Assembly (NCBI RefSeq): GCF_013404075.1
Contig: NZ_JACBJQ010000050.1
Coordinates: forward strand, 1-37,091
DNA from: Mycolicibacterium vinylchloridicum
Lineage (GTDB): Bacteria > Actinomycetota > Actinomycetes > Mycobacteriales > Mycobacteriaceae
Direction of reading: 5' to 3'
Length of the DNA: 37,091 bases
Part shown: in pieces, positions 14,986 to 21,920 of the stretch
Layout of the letters: the number at the start of each line of letters is the position of its first letter
How positions within the stretch are numbered: the stretch's first letter is position 1
Translations under genes and position numbers: made by a program
Notes under the pieces: generated by a model
What the model was told of the DNA's origin: nothing
Databases searched by the model: none
The model's input: only the letters and a program-made list of their open reading frames with translations

Positions 14986-15996
14986 TCATCGGTGCGTCTT
15001 GAGACGGCGGGCCAGATCGGCACGCTGTTCGGGTGTGAAGTCCTCGATCGGACTGCGCCAGGCGACTGGTTCAGGGTCGCTCGGTGTGAGGTCGGCGACC
15101 AACGCCTTCCGGTACGCCTCGATGAAGCCGGTGTAGTTCTGGCGAAGTGTGAAGGGCTTGTCGATCTTGCGCGCCCACTTCCTGGCTCCAGATTGCCCGG
15201 AGAAGGCCCAACGGAGGGCGTCGAGGGTCTCTGGTGCGGAGAAGCGGTCCACGGCCACCAGGAGGCGGCTGGACGTCAGTTGGCTCGGGCGGGAGCCAAC
15301 CGTCAACGGACGGTGGCCATCCCGGACCCGAAGCTTGTCCAACAGCTCCAGGATGTCCAGGGCTTGCTGCTCCAGGTCTGGGTCGGCCAGAACGGTCTTG
15401 CAGTGCTCGAAGGTGTACTGGTTCGCGGTGAGGATGTTCCTCCGCCCAGGGGTACGGCCACCGTTGCCCTCAGTCCCTGGCTCAACCTCTTGGACATCCT
15501 CTGGCTGATTGAGTGCTCCGCCGCGAGGCGGAACTCTCTCCGAAGGAGAGTCAAATCCAATCCCAAAGTCTTCTAGATCTTCTGATCCAAGAAGTTCTTC
15601 AATCTTCTGATCTAGATCTTGGTAATTCTTTGTATTACTCGCGCACGTTCCTGCCCGTAGGGCAAGAACTTGCCCGTCTCCCGACCTGGCCTTATGTCCC
15701 GAGACCGGCTGGAGGGCATAGTGACTCGGCACTGGCTTGCCGGAGCCGTCGTGCCAGTACTTCACTTCAAGCAAGCTGTCACGTTTGAGGATGGCCACGG
15801 CATTGTTGAAGGTCCGCTTGCAGACTTCAGCCTCGGCGGTGATCCGGTCGACCCGGAGGATGCCTCCGCCGAGGGTGTGGATGGCCAGTGCCACTCGGAC
15901 CGTCGTGGGCTTGTGCTGACCGGCGTAGGCCTTCACGTAGTCCGTCGACCACCGGGCGCTGACACCGTTCTGGCGAATCTTGTTGGGTGCTACCAT
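14986..15996 (-). CDS. winged-helix replication-initiator-like protein
   Basis: 336 residues from ATG 15996, with AAGAGA upstream. Residues ~28-97 read as a helix-turn-helix/winged domain (TTVRVALAIHTLGGGILRVD, AEAEVCKRTFNNAVAILKRD, LLEVKYWHDGSG). An acidic, low-complexity linker follows. A C-terminal helical domain contains EQQALDILELLDKLRV, PETLDALRWAFSG and TLRQNYTGFIEAYRKA. This order resembles replisome-organiser or initiator proteins of phages and plasmid-like elements. The 230-base gap upstream has hairpins and is AT-rich, so it could be an origin. A transcription factor role remains possible. Confidence 0.55.
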   Translation of the reverse strand: MVAPNKIRQNGVSARWSTDYVKAYAGQHKPTTVRVALAIHTLGGGILRVDRITAEAEVCKRTFNNAVAILKRDSLLEVKYWHDGSGKPVPSHYALQPVSGHKARSGDGQVLALRAGTCASNTKNYQDLDQKIEELLGSEDLEDFGIGFDSPSERVPPRGGALNQPEDVQEVEPGTEGNGGRTPGRRNILTANQYTFEHCKTVLADPDLEQQALDILELLDKLRVRDGHRPLTVGSRPSQLTSSRLLVAVDRFSAPETLDALRWAFSGQSGARKWARKIDKPFTLRQNYTGFIEAYRKALVADLTPSDPEPVAWRSPIEDFTPEQRADLARRLKTHR

Positions 15997-16052
15997 GAGA
16001 ACGTCTCTTTGTTTGTAGGTACGGACAGGGTGGGACCTATCCGGCTGTTGTT

Positions 16053-16067
16053 GGCTCCAGGGGAGCC
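16053..16067. promoter_or_regulatory. inverted repeat GGCTCC-AGG-GGAGCC upstream of the initiator-like gene
   Basis: Perfect 6-base arms lie 57 bases upstream of the initiator-like start at 15996. With the hairpin at 16095 and the AT-rich stretch 16120-16225 it makes the only sizeable gap inside the operon (15997-16229). It may be an operator or part of an origin of replication. Confidence 0.35.
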
Positions 16068-16094
16068 GCCTACTTGGGTGTGAGACTTTCGAGG

Positions 16095-16116
16095 CCCCGG
16101 CGGTTGTCCGCCGGGG
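16095..16116 (-). terminator. GC-rich hairpin, terminator-like
   Basis: A perfect 9-bp stem (CCCCGGCGG / CCGCCGGGG) with the four-base loop TTGT. It follows the leftward gene ending at 16230 by ~115 bases. There is no clear T-run in the leftward direction, so it may attenuate transcription or be an origin hairpin. Confidence 0.45.
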
Positions 16117-16229
16117 TTCTCGCATTTCAAGAGTACTGCCTTGTCGGCGCTTGGATGATTTTCGGAAGATGTTGGCACTAAGCCTATTTGACTGTTTCTG
16201 ACGGTTATTTGTCGACTTCTGTAGGTGTA

Positions 16230-16463
16230 CTACAGGGTTGAGATGTACTGCTGCGCCGCGTTCTTCGCGGCGTCCTCGCTGTCGAAGTACTGAATGCCGA
16301 GGCCGGTCATCGACAACATCCAGGCTCCTGGGCGCTTCACGGACTCGACGACCATCGCGGAGTACTCGCCCGCCTCTGTGCTGAACTCGGCCATCTGGAC
16401 GGTGCCGGGGGTGTCTCCGGTGCGGTACTCGACGGCTTCCCAAGTGGTCTCGGTGGCGTTCAT
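16230..16463 (-). CDS. small hypothetical protein
   Basis: 77 residues from ATG 16463 (MNATETTWEAVEYR). The fold looks like a small alpha/beta domain: TVQMAEFSTEAGEYSAMVV, WMLSMTGLGIQYFDS, then EDAAKNAAQQYI, a C-terminal helix. The frame extends upstream to 16664, but that part is antisense-like and overlaps the next gene. It is the last of the tight gene row before the 233-base gap. The CTACAG at its end recurs inverted five bases away. Confidence 0.6.
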   Translation of the reverse strand: MNATETTWEAVEYRTGDTPGTVQMAEFSTEAGEYSAMVVESVKRPGAWMLSMTGLGIQYFDSEDAAKNAAQQYISTL

Positions 16464-16506
16464 GGTGGTGATGATTCCCTTCGTCGTGGAGACCGTTGAT
16501 GGCCTC

Positions 16507-16746
16507 CTACGCCTTCCTGGTGCTCGCGATGGAGTTGGCAGTGTGGCGCTCCTGGCAGATCCGCCTGATTGCCTGCTGCTGTTCGCGGATAGTGGTGCGC
16601 CACTGCCCATAGCGCGCCTTCCGAGCATCAGCGACACCGGCAGCAGTGTCGTCGTAGGCAGCACCGGAGGAGATCTTGAGCTGACGCGGGACTCTGTAGT
16701 CGAGCCACTTGTCGGACTTGGCCTGACACTCGTCGCAGAGCGTCAT
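16507..16746 (-). CDS. small putative zinc-binding protein
   Basis: 79 residues from ATG 16746. The ATG overlaps the preceding TGA by three bases (ATGA), a coupled start. The N-terminus TLCDECQAK has a CxxC pair; a later Cys and His (ICQERH) could complete a zinc site. A basic helical stretch follows (ADARKARYGQWRTTIREQQQ). Typical of small phage operon proteins. Function unknown. Confidence 0.6.
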   Translation of the reverse strand: MTLCDECQAKSDKWLDYRVPRQLKISSGAAYDDTAAGVADARKARYGQWRTTIREQQQAIRRICQERHTANSIASTRKA

Positions 16747-16994
16747 ACCGCCCACCAGAACCCTGGACGCAGCGTGAAGATGTGGTCAAGCGTGTAGGGA
16801 GCAGAGGGGGCCTCTACTCCGTCCCTGGGAGGCTTGGGCAGAGACCGCCAGAACTCAAGTGCCGGGCTGTCTTCCGGCAGTGAGGCGATGAACTCCTCCA
16901 TGAGGTTGTCCATGGCTTCAAGCAGGAACTGTGGCGTCTCGAATCGCGATGCCATGACGGTCCACCTGCTGGTGTCATCGAACGGGTTGGTCAT
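16743..16994 (-). CDS. small hypothetical protein
   Basis: 83 residues, starting at ATG 16994, overlapping the stop of the preceding gene (ATGA), and itself ending in an ATGA overlap. The sequence has an acidic helix (TPQFLLEAMDNLMEEFIASL) and an aromatic C-terminus (LDHIFTLRPGFWWAV). No known domain. Member of the tightly coupled row 16507-20062. Confidence 0.6.
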   Translation of the reverse strand: MTNPFDDTSRWTVMASRFETPQFLLEAMDNLMEEFIASLPEDSPALEFWRSLPKPPRDGVEAPSAPYTLDHIFTLRPGFWWAV

Positions 16995-17227
16995 GCTGCC
17001 GCCCAGCTCGATTCACACGCGGCCAGAACGCAGGAGTGCCGGTCGCAGTTGGCCTTGTGGTGGGCGATGCTGCGTCGGCGGTCGATCTTCACCAGGTGCG
17101 GCTGCCGTTGATCGTCGAGCGCCCAGACAGTCGACGGCGGAGGTGCCTCCGACCAGAAGTCGAGTCCGATGGACTGACACGCGGCGAGGTTCTCCAAGGT
17201 GCGGACAGGGATCTCGCGTTGCTTCAC
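16991..17227 (-). CDS. small hypothetical protein
   Basis: 78 residues from ATG 17227, with ATGA overlaps at both ends. It contains IPVRTLENLAACQSIGLDFW, a His/Cys-rich stretch (IAHHKANCDRHSCVLAAC) that could bind a metal, and ends SSWAAA. Function unknown. Confidence 0.6.
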   Translation of the reverse strand: MKQREIPVRTLENLAACQSIGLDFWSEAPPPSTVWALDDQRQPHLVKIDRRRSIAHHKANCDRHSCVLAACESSWAAA

Positions 17228-17493
17228 TGTGCAGCCTCCAGCCGATCGGCCATGCGGAAGCAGTACTCGCCGACGACTCGCAGTTGGTCTGGTGTCAGCT
17301 CGTGAGCTGGACCGGCGAAGTGACCGAACCTGATGACTCCGCCACCGTCGTTGATGAAGACGTAATCCTGTCCACCAGAAGCGATCAGCAGATGACCATG
17401 CCGCCGGTTGGGCTCGTCGTAGACCACCGAGGGAGACATGGGCATCGGATGGACGTCCTCGGGCACCTCGTCGAGGTTGACGACGTCGGTCAT
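17224..17493 (-). CDS. small hypothetical protein
   Basis: 89 residues from ATG 17493. The longer frame upstream is rejected because it runs antisense-like through the next gene. Strands SVVYDEPNRRHGHLLIASG and QDYVFINDGGGVIRFGHF are followed by a helix (LTPDQLRVVGEYCFRMADRLEAA). The layout suggests a small alpha/beta fold. ATGA overlaps couple it to both neighbours. No family recognised. Confidence 0.6.
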   Translation of the reverse strand: MTDVVNLDEVPEDVHPMPMSPSVVYDEPNRRHGHLLIASGGQDYVFINDGGGVIRFGHFAGPAHELTPDQLRVVGEYCFRMADRLEAAQ

Positions 17494-17729
17494 GCGAATA
17501 CCGGCCTGGATCGACGCACAGCGGGCGGACGGGGCCATCGGACTACCGGCAGCACACCAGAACGAATGACGCGGCCACAGTGGCAGACCGAGCCAGGCTG
17601 GCCGTGACCGAACCAATACGGATGGACGGCACCGACGGGATGGCCGTCGTCCTGGCAGCGGGCACGGGTCTCTAGCTCCTGGCCGTCGGTGTTGGGGTTC
17701 AGCTTGCGCAGCTCGATCATCGCGCTCAC
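17490..17729 (-). CDS. small hypothetical protein, possible zinc ribbon
   Basis: 79 residues from GTG 17729, whose GTGA overlaps the preceding stop; ATG 17720 is an alternative. Cys/His residues cluster in RCQDDGHP, HPYWFGHG and VCHCGRV, suggesting a metal site. The C-terminal third is basic and Pro/Arg-rich. Its stop overlaps the next gene's ATG. Function unknown. Confidence 0.55.
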   Translation of the reverse strand: MSAMIELRKLNPNTDGQELETRARCQDDGHPVGAVHPYWFGHGQPGSVCHCGRVIRSGVLPVVRWPRPPAVRRSRPVFA

Positions 17730-18310
17730 CAGCCGAACAGTTTCTCGAAGCCGGGACCGACCTTGAAGGTGCTGAACTCGACTGTCGTCTCCTGGCGCAT
17801 CTTGAGAACCTGACCGCCCCAGGAGCGGACATAGTCGGTGTCCTGCTTGATCTCCAAGTCGTCAGTGTTGATGTAGCCGAGCAGCTCGAAACCGTTGTCG
17901 GTGCCGACTTCCGAGACGACGACATCGTCGATGAGCGGTTCAGACGGCTTCGGGTCGTCGGCGGGCTCGACGTGTGGCGGCATCATGTACTGCGTGATCG
18001 GGTCGAACATGTGGCCCGTGATCGTGTAGATCGTGGAGCCACTGGTCTGTTCGACCTTCACCTCCGAGACCGACATGGTCCCCTCGATACAGTGCGTACC
18101 GCCGTCGTCGGTGTTGGACCAGAAGCGAATCTGGTTGCGCTGCCGTGCACGATCACCAGGCTTGAGCTGCTGGCCGTACTGCCACGGTGCCGAACCGTTG
18201 AGCTGGTCCTGGAGGCTGACGTAGTTCTCGAAGTCCGCAAGGCACTTCTCGACGTCGATGTCGTGGCCCTCGTCAACGAGCTGGTCGAGGACGTATTCAA
18301 GCTCGGGCAT
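17726..18310 (-). CDS. hypothetical phage-type protein
   Basis: 194 residues from ATG 18310, which overlaps the previous TGA by one base. The N-terminus is helical and acidic (LEYVLDQLVDEGHDIDVEKCLADFENY). A beta-rich middle (SEVKVEQTSGSTIYTITGHMFD) and a C-terminal region with strands (DNGFELLGYINTDDLEIKQ, TVEFSTFKVGPGFEKLFGW) follow. Not recognised. The gene is part of the early leftward operon. Confidence 0.6.
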   Translation of the reverse strand: MPELEYVLDQLVDEGHDIDVEKCLADFENYVSLQDQLNGSAPWQYGQQLKPGDRARQRNQIRFWSNTDDGGTHCIEGTMSVSEVKVEQTSGSTIYTITGHMFDPITQYMMPPHVEPADDPKPSEPLIDDVVVSEVGTDNGFELLGYINTDDLEIKQDTDYVRSWGGQVLKMRQETTVEFSTFKVGPGFEKLFGW

Positions 18311-18870
18311 CAGGCAGCCCTCCCCATCAGTTCGTCGTAGCGGAACCGACGACCGAGGGCTTCTCGGACACTGATCAACGGACCGTCGAGGCGCAGGCAT
18401 TCACCGTTGAAGACGACGGCGGCGTTCTGCACGCGCAGATTGCCAAGGACGAACTGGATGCCGTCCCAGGTGAGCCGCCACCAGCCGGTGCGGGGTGAGC
18501 CGTCATCGCGCTCGTCGTCGGGCCGGGCTTCGATCAAGCCCCAATAGCGGAGCTTGGTCTCGTCGGCGCGGAGCATCTGGAGGCTGGGGATGTGAACCCA
18601 GTCGCCACCAGCCACGCGATACATGGCGATTGCGACGGAGGCCATCTGCGCGTTCAGCTTTCGGTAGTAGAGCTGGACGTGCTGATCGCACACCGGGCAG
18701 TTGACGCCTTCTTCGATGTGGTCGGCCACGTAGTCGATGCCTTCGGCGATGGTGGCCTTCTGTGGATCGAGATTCGGGGTGATGTTCACGAGGTGGAGGT
18801 CCTTGCTTCCAAGGAGGGCGTTGTTGCCCTCACCTGTTCCGGCTCCTCGTGGGTAGAAGTACAGGATCAC
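18310..18870 (-). CDS. phage-type protein with N-terminal zinc site
   Basis: 186 residues from GTG 18870, overlapping the preceding TAG by one base. A CPVCDQH motif (a CxxC plus His zinc site) is followed by VQLYYRKLNAQMASVAIAMYR, WVHIPSL, KLRYWGLIEA and GWWRLTWDGIQFVLG. That order, ending in a SVREALGRRFRYDELM signature, is to my memory a family often seen in actinobacteriophages and prophages, with no assigned function. The winged-helix-like middle suggests nucleic acid binding. Confidence 0.65.
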   Translation of the reverse strand: MILYFYPRGAGTGEGNNALLGSKDLHLVNITPNLDPQKATIAEGIDYVADHIEEGVNCPVCDQHVQLYYRKLNAQMASVAIAMYRVAGGDWVHIPSLQMLRADETKLRYWGLIEARPDDERDDGSPRTGWWRLTWDGIQFVLGNLRVQNAAVVFNGECLRLDGPLISVREALGRRFRYDELMGRAA

Positions 18871-19790
18871 TAGCTGGCCACCTTTTCCTGCATGGCCTGC
18901 CAACGCAGAACTCGGACCTGCGCGAGGGAGAAAACGCGGGGGTCCGAGTTGCGAATCTTCTTCGGGACGATGCCGCCCTCGTGGAGGTAGCCGTGGACGT
19001 AGACTTGCTTGTCCTTGAGCCACTCGTAGAACGTGACGCGGGGAACGTGCTCGTCGAGGGTGTCGAGGGTCTCCAGGAGCTGGGCCTCGGTCATGAGATC
19101 CCTTGTCTTGAGCGCCTGCTGGCGGTTCTCCTGGACGTCGACCTCGTGTCGGCACCGCTTGCACGTGACGACCTCCTGGCCATCCACTGCGTATAGCGGG
19201 ATGGCGCAGGCAATCTCTTCGCCCTGCTCGCCATAGCCGATCGGGGTCGGGCAAGGACCAGCGAAGAGCTTGGTACGGCGGTTGATCGCGGCCACCAGAC
19301 GACCGGGGTAGCCCTGGGGCTTATCGGGATCGCCAGTCAGGCCGATGATCTCGCGGTAGAGGTCTCCGGCGTCTTCGCGCATCGCTGCGGTGTTGACGTG
19401 GTGGGCCAGCCAGCGGGACATGCGCGTCGGTGTCGGGGTGTAGCCACGCGGCAGACGACTCCAGTGGAGCAGCAGCGGCCCGATGAAGTCGTGAGGAACC
19501 TTGTACTTCGGCAGGAATTGCAGGCCATTGTCGTGGACCAGCCTGCTCACCCAATCGGCCAGGAGGATCTCCACATCCGAGTGAAGGCGGCTCGCCCCGA
19601 AGTTGATGACTGACCGCGTGTCTTGGTCGCTGTGACCCACGACTTGGTGGAGCCGGTCTCTCTTTGTGATGGTGACTTGCAGCTCCGAAGTGAGCCACGG
19701 AATCTCGCCGAGGCCATCTTCCAGATACTTGATGTGGCGGGAGCAGAGGAACAGCCCGGACTCGGCTCGGCAGACTTTGCACTGGCTCAT
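18870..19790 (-). CDS. phage-type DNA-binding-like protein with two zinc sites
   Basis: 306 residues from ATG 19790, whose ATGA overlaps the previous stop. The N-terminus CKVCRAESGLFLCSRHI has a Cys/His zinc site, and a second CxxC lies in VTCKRCRHEVDV (~220). The helical core begins YLEDGLGEIPWLTSELQVTI, a layout familiar from actinobacteriophage proteins. The C-terminus (VTFYEWLKDKQVYVHGYLHEGG, then RVFSLAQVRVL) reads as a MerR/HTH-like DNA-binding segment. Probably a regulator or early DNA-binding protein; no repressor function can be proved. Confidence 0.65.
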   Translation of the reverse strand: MSQCKVCRAESGLFLCSRHIKYLEDGLGEIPWLTSELQVTITKRDRLHQVVGHSDQDTRSVINFGASRLHSDVEILLADWVSRLVHDNGLQFLPKYKVPHDFIGPLLLHWSRLPRGYTPTPTRMSRWLAHHVNTAAMREDAGDLYREIIGLTGDPDKPQGYPGRLVAAINRRTKLFAGPCPTPIGYGEQGEEIACAIPLYAVDGQEVVTCKRCRHEVDVQENRQQALKTRDLMTEAQLLETLDTLDEHVPRVTFYEWLKDKQVYVHGYLHEGGIVPKKIRNSDPRVFSLAQVRVLRWQAMQEKVAS

Positions 19791-20062
19791 AGGTTCACCA
19801 CGCGGCGGGCGGAGGTGCGAGTCAGCCCACTGTCACCAGGACCCAGCGGGATGATCGCCTGCGGCTTCGGCTCTTCGCGAGCGACGGTGTTGGCCCAGAT
19901 GTTCAGGCACTCTTCGAGGTCACCGTCAGTGAGACGCCAGTGTCTGCCGATTTTTCGGCCAGGCAGTCGCCCCAGGCGGAGCTGCTTGATCAACCAGGGC
20001 TCGGAAGGAGCACCAAGCTTTTCGGTGGCCTCGGCGGTGGAATAGGTCAGGGGTGTGAGCAC
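19787..20062 (-). CDS. excisionase-like helix-turn-helix protein
   Basis: 91 residues from ATG 20062. Residues ~6-55 match the MerR-type excisionase layout: STAEATEKLGAPSEPWLIKQL, RLGRLPGRKIGRHWRLTDGDLEECL, i.e. helix, short wing and the R-I/G-RHWRLT strand. It would bend DNA at the attachment site and direct integrase to excision, or act as a repressor of the operon. It is first in the leftward operon. A palindrome at 20076 lies 14 bases upstream of its start. A C-terminal Pro/Gly tail follows the DNA-binding part. Confidence 0.7.
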   Translation of the reverse strand: MLTPLTYSTAEATEKLGAPSEPWLIKQLRLGRLPGRKIGRHWRLTDGDLEECLNIWANTVAREEPKPQAIIPLGPGDSGLTRTSARRVVNL

Positions 20063-20075
20063 GGAGGGTCCTTGT

Positions 20076-20092
20076 CGATCGAGATTCGATCG
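20076..20092. promoter_or_regulatory. 17-bp palindrome upstream of the operon (likely operator)
   Basis: CGATCGA-GAT-TCGATCG: perfect 7-base arms with a 3-base spacer, 14-30 bases before the start of the excisionase-like gene that heads the leftward operon. Its position over the promoter/leader suggests binding of a dimeric regulator, possibly the excisionase-like protein itself. Confidence 0.5.
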
Positions 20093-20174
20093 GACCCGTG
20101 GAGTCCCCTGGTGTTCCGTAAAGCTGAATCACAACGCTAGCACGTTCCAAAGCGATCGACAGAAGACACGAAAA

Positions 20175-20206
20175 GACCCCGCAAGCCTGAAATAGACTGC
20201 GGGGCC
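20175..20206 (-). terminator. terminator after the integrase gene
   Basis: GACCCCGCA and TGCGGGGCC form a long stem, with TTTTC following in the leftward direction. It lies 27 bases after the integrase stop and separates integrase transcription from the operon beginning at 20062. Confidence 0.8.
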
Positions 20207-20232
20207 TTTGTTTACAACAGAAGCTAGAAGGT

Positions 20233-21375
20233 TTAGACGGCGGTGACCATGGACTCCATCGAGTCCGAGATGGCCTCCATGCTGTGTTCGTCGAAGTGGC
20301 CGTATGTGTTCACGGTGGTCCGAATGTCGCGGTGACCAAGATGCTTGGAGACGACGGCCATCGGCACTCGATCTTGCAGCAGCCAACTCGCGGCGGAATG
20401 ACGCAAGTCGTGGATTCGCGGCTTCGGGTGCTGACGATTGTGCTGGATCGGCTGGCCCTTGTCGTCGACCGACGGCCACGCCCGCTCCACGGCGGGCATC
20501 CAGACGCGACGAATGAAGCCGTGAGATCTCACTGGGCCACCAGTGCGATTCGTGAAGATGTACTCGCCGCTGTAGTCGAGCTGGTCGAGCAACTGCTTGG
20601 GTACCTTGATCCACCGGACGCTGTTGGTGGTCTTGGTGGTGCCGAGCCGGTATCCGTCGGCTCCGTGCTTCCACGAACGCCGGATGTGCACCCGGTTGTT
20701 CTCACGGTCCACGTCACTAGGACGGAGCGCGGTGACCTCTCCCCAGCGGGCACCAGTGACGGCCAAGAACTGGACAAGCAGACGCCAGTGCGGAGTCACC
20801 TCCTGGAGGAGGTGGGCGAACTGAGTCTTGGTTAGGAAGTACATCTCCTGCGGATCGTCATCAGGTCGGAGTTCGATGTTGCTTGCCGGGTTCTCGGGGA
20901 TCTTCTTCGGGACGGCGGTGTTGAGCGCACCCGCTAGAAACATCAGCTTGTTACGGACAGTTTTGCTTGCGGGCCTCTTGCCGTCTTCGTCTGGCTCCTG
21001 CATCTCGTTCACCCACGCCTTCACCAGTTCGGGCGTCAGGGCGACCAGAGGCAGGGTTCCCAGGACTGGAGCAATGTCGTTGCGGATGTACGCCCGATAT
21101 TTGTTGGCGGTGTTGCGGTCAACGCCGGTCAACAGATCCACGTGATGCAGGCACCACTGTTCGACGGTGATCTCCGAGACGACAGACACGTTGTCGGCAA
21201 TGGTCGCCAGCGCGTTATCAACACCAAACTTGGTAGCGAGTTCGCAGAACCGCTCGGCCTTGGTGAAGTCGTCAAAAGACGTGCTGGTCTGCTTGTTGTG
21301 ATGCCTATACAGAACGGCCCAATAGATGGTGCCGTCTTTGCGCTTTCGTTCCCGGAGAGAGGCCATGGGCGGCAT
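20233..21375 (-). CDS. int: tyrosine site-specific integrase
   Basis: 380 residues, typical length. Residues 1-60 form an arm-binding domain (KRKDGTIYWAVLYRHHNKQ). The core-binding domain spans ~65-165 (VEQWCLHHVDLLTG, ELVKAWVNEMQ). The catalytic domain follows with all expected residues: R210 in TGARWGE, K248 in TTKTTNSVRW, H322 and R325 in HDLRHS, H348 in LGHRD, and the nucleophile Y358 in NTYGHF. It is therefore apparently active. ATG 21366 is an alternative start. It should integrate the element at the tRNA-Ala 3' end, whose core is 80 bases upstream. Confidence 0.95.
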   Translation of the reverse strand: MPPMASLRERKRKDGTIYWAVLYRHHNKQTSTSFDDFTKAERFCELATKFGVDNALATIADNVSVVSEITVEQWCLHHVDLLTGVDRNTANKYRAYIRNDIAPVLGTLPLVALTPELVKAWVNEMQEPDEDGKRPASKTVRNKLMFLAGALNTAVPKKIPENPASNIELRPDDDPQEMYFLTKTQFAHLLQEVTPHWRLLVQFLAVTGARWGEVTALRPSDVDRENNRVHIRRSWKHGADGYRLGTTKTTNSVRWIKVPKQLLDQLDYSGEYIFTNRTGGPVRSHGFIRRVWMPAVERAWPSVDDKGQPIQHNRQHPKPRIHDLRHSAASWLLQDRVPMAVVSKHLGHRDIRTTVNTYGHFDEHSMEAISDSMESMVTAV

Positions 21376-21411
21376 CTTAGTCGCTTTGTTGACCTGGAAT
21401 GTTGACGTAAT

Positions 21412-21444
21412 CAGGTCAGATGCTCGAAAACTACCTCTGACCTG
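21412..21444. repeat. 9-bp inverted repeat near attachment core (possible arm-type sites)
   Basis: CAGGTCAGA at 21412-21420 and TCTGACCTG at 21436-21444 are perfect inverse copies 15 bases apart; a further TGACCT is at 21390. They lie between the integrase start and the core at 21456. Similar TGACC/AGGTCA motifs occur beside the left core (7606, 7618), as expected for integrase or excisionase binding sites. Confidence 0.45.
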
Positions 21445-21455
21445 CTACGATCTAA

Positions 21456-21492
21456 GTGGAGCTAAGGGGATTCGAACCCCTGACCCCCACAC
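21456..21492 (-). repeat. right attachment site with tRNA-Ala 3' end
   Basis: Read leftward this contains the variable loop (GGGTC), T-arm AGGGGTTCGAATCCCCT and the acceptor strand TAGCTCC plus A of a tRNA-Ala type. The 21-bp core 21456-21476 matches the left copy at 20 positions. The bases further right do not fold into an anticodon or D arm and lack the GGGGCTA-type 5' acceptor strand, so no complete tRNA gene is present in the window. Confidence 0.6.
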
Positions 21493-21567
21493 TGCCAGGA
21501 GCGGGCAGAGTCCGTGACCAGGCACGATAGGTCGCAAGTTGTCGTGTAGGGGACGTCGTTGAGGCAG

Positions 21568-21603
21568 CAACTGTCGTCAGCGTTGTCGTCAAAACTGTCG
21601 TCA
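21568..21603. repeat. three tandem 12-bp repeats (CTGTCGTCA/TTGTCGTCA core)
   Basis: Three units of exactly 12 bases each end in TGTCGTCA (21568-21579, 21580-21591, 21592-21603). They lie about 90 bases outside the right attachment core, where host sequence was expected. Such arrays resemble arm-type sites of tyrosine integrases. The rest of 21604-21920 shows no convincing gene. Confidence 0.5.
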
Positions 21604-21920
21604 CTCGCCTCGTAAAAGCGGTGCCACTAACGGGCCGCTCCCCATGCGGCCGTCCTGTCGCTGCGATCGGTTGTGTCAAGGGTGGCGAAGCCACGACGAA
21701 GTCGCGCCGAAGGCGCTCTTTACTCGGCCGATCAGCGGGCCAGACACTTCGGAAATGGAGGGTGGCAGCCGACCAGCTGCGCGTCGCGACCGCCGCCGGG
21801 GTCTCGTGACAACAGGCGTCTCGGCGTCGGTGGGCAAAGGTCGGCTTACGGGGCGATTGCCGCTTCAGACCGCTGCTTATGGGCCCAGAAAAACGCTGGG
21901 TGAGCTCTTAGGCTCGATTG

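Larger units (their letters stand above)
7574..21476. mobile_element. ~13.9 kb integrated phage-like satellite or integrative element
   Basis: The boundaries are 21-bp near-identical sites (one mismatch) at 7574-7594 and 21456-21476, both derived from a tRNA-Ala 3' end. Within them lie a tyrosine integrase, an excisionase-like HTH protein and a leftward operon of phage-type small genes with overlapping starts and stops. There is also a replication-initiator-like gene, and a rightward trio of exported proteins at the left end. No structural, packaging or cell-wall-lysis enzyme gene is visible. This fits a satellite or a heavily reduced prophage better than a complete phage. Boundaries are inferred from the repeats. 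Confidence 0.7.

Noticed and set aside
20284..20835. Rightward frame of 183 residues opposite the integrase
   Set aside because: Antisense of the integrase catalytic domain, whose R, K, HxxR, H and Y residues are all present.
7574..21476. Full-length prophage
   Set aside because: No terminase, portal, capsid, tail or endolysin signature could be read in any gene of the interval.
7574..21497. Complete tRNA-Ala gene at either edge
   Set aside because: Only the T-arm and acceptor 3' strand can be found; neither edge offers a matching 5' acceptor strand, D arm or anticodon arm.
21452..21694. Leftward frame ending RGSNPLSST
   Set aside because: The end is simply translated tRNA 3' sequence, and the rest translates tandem 12-bp repeats; noncoding.
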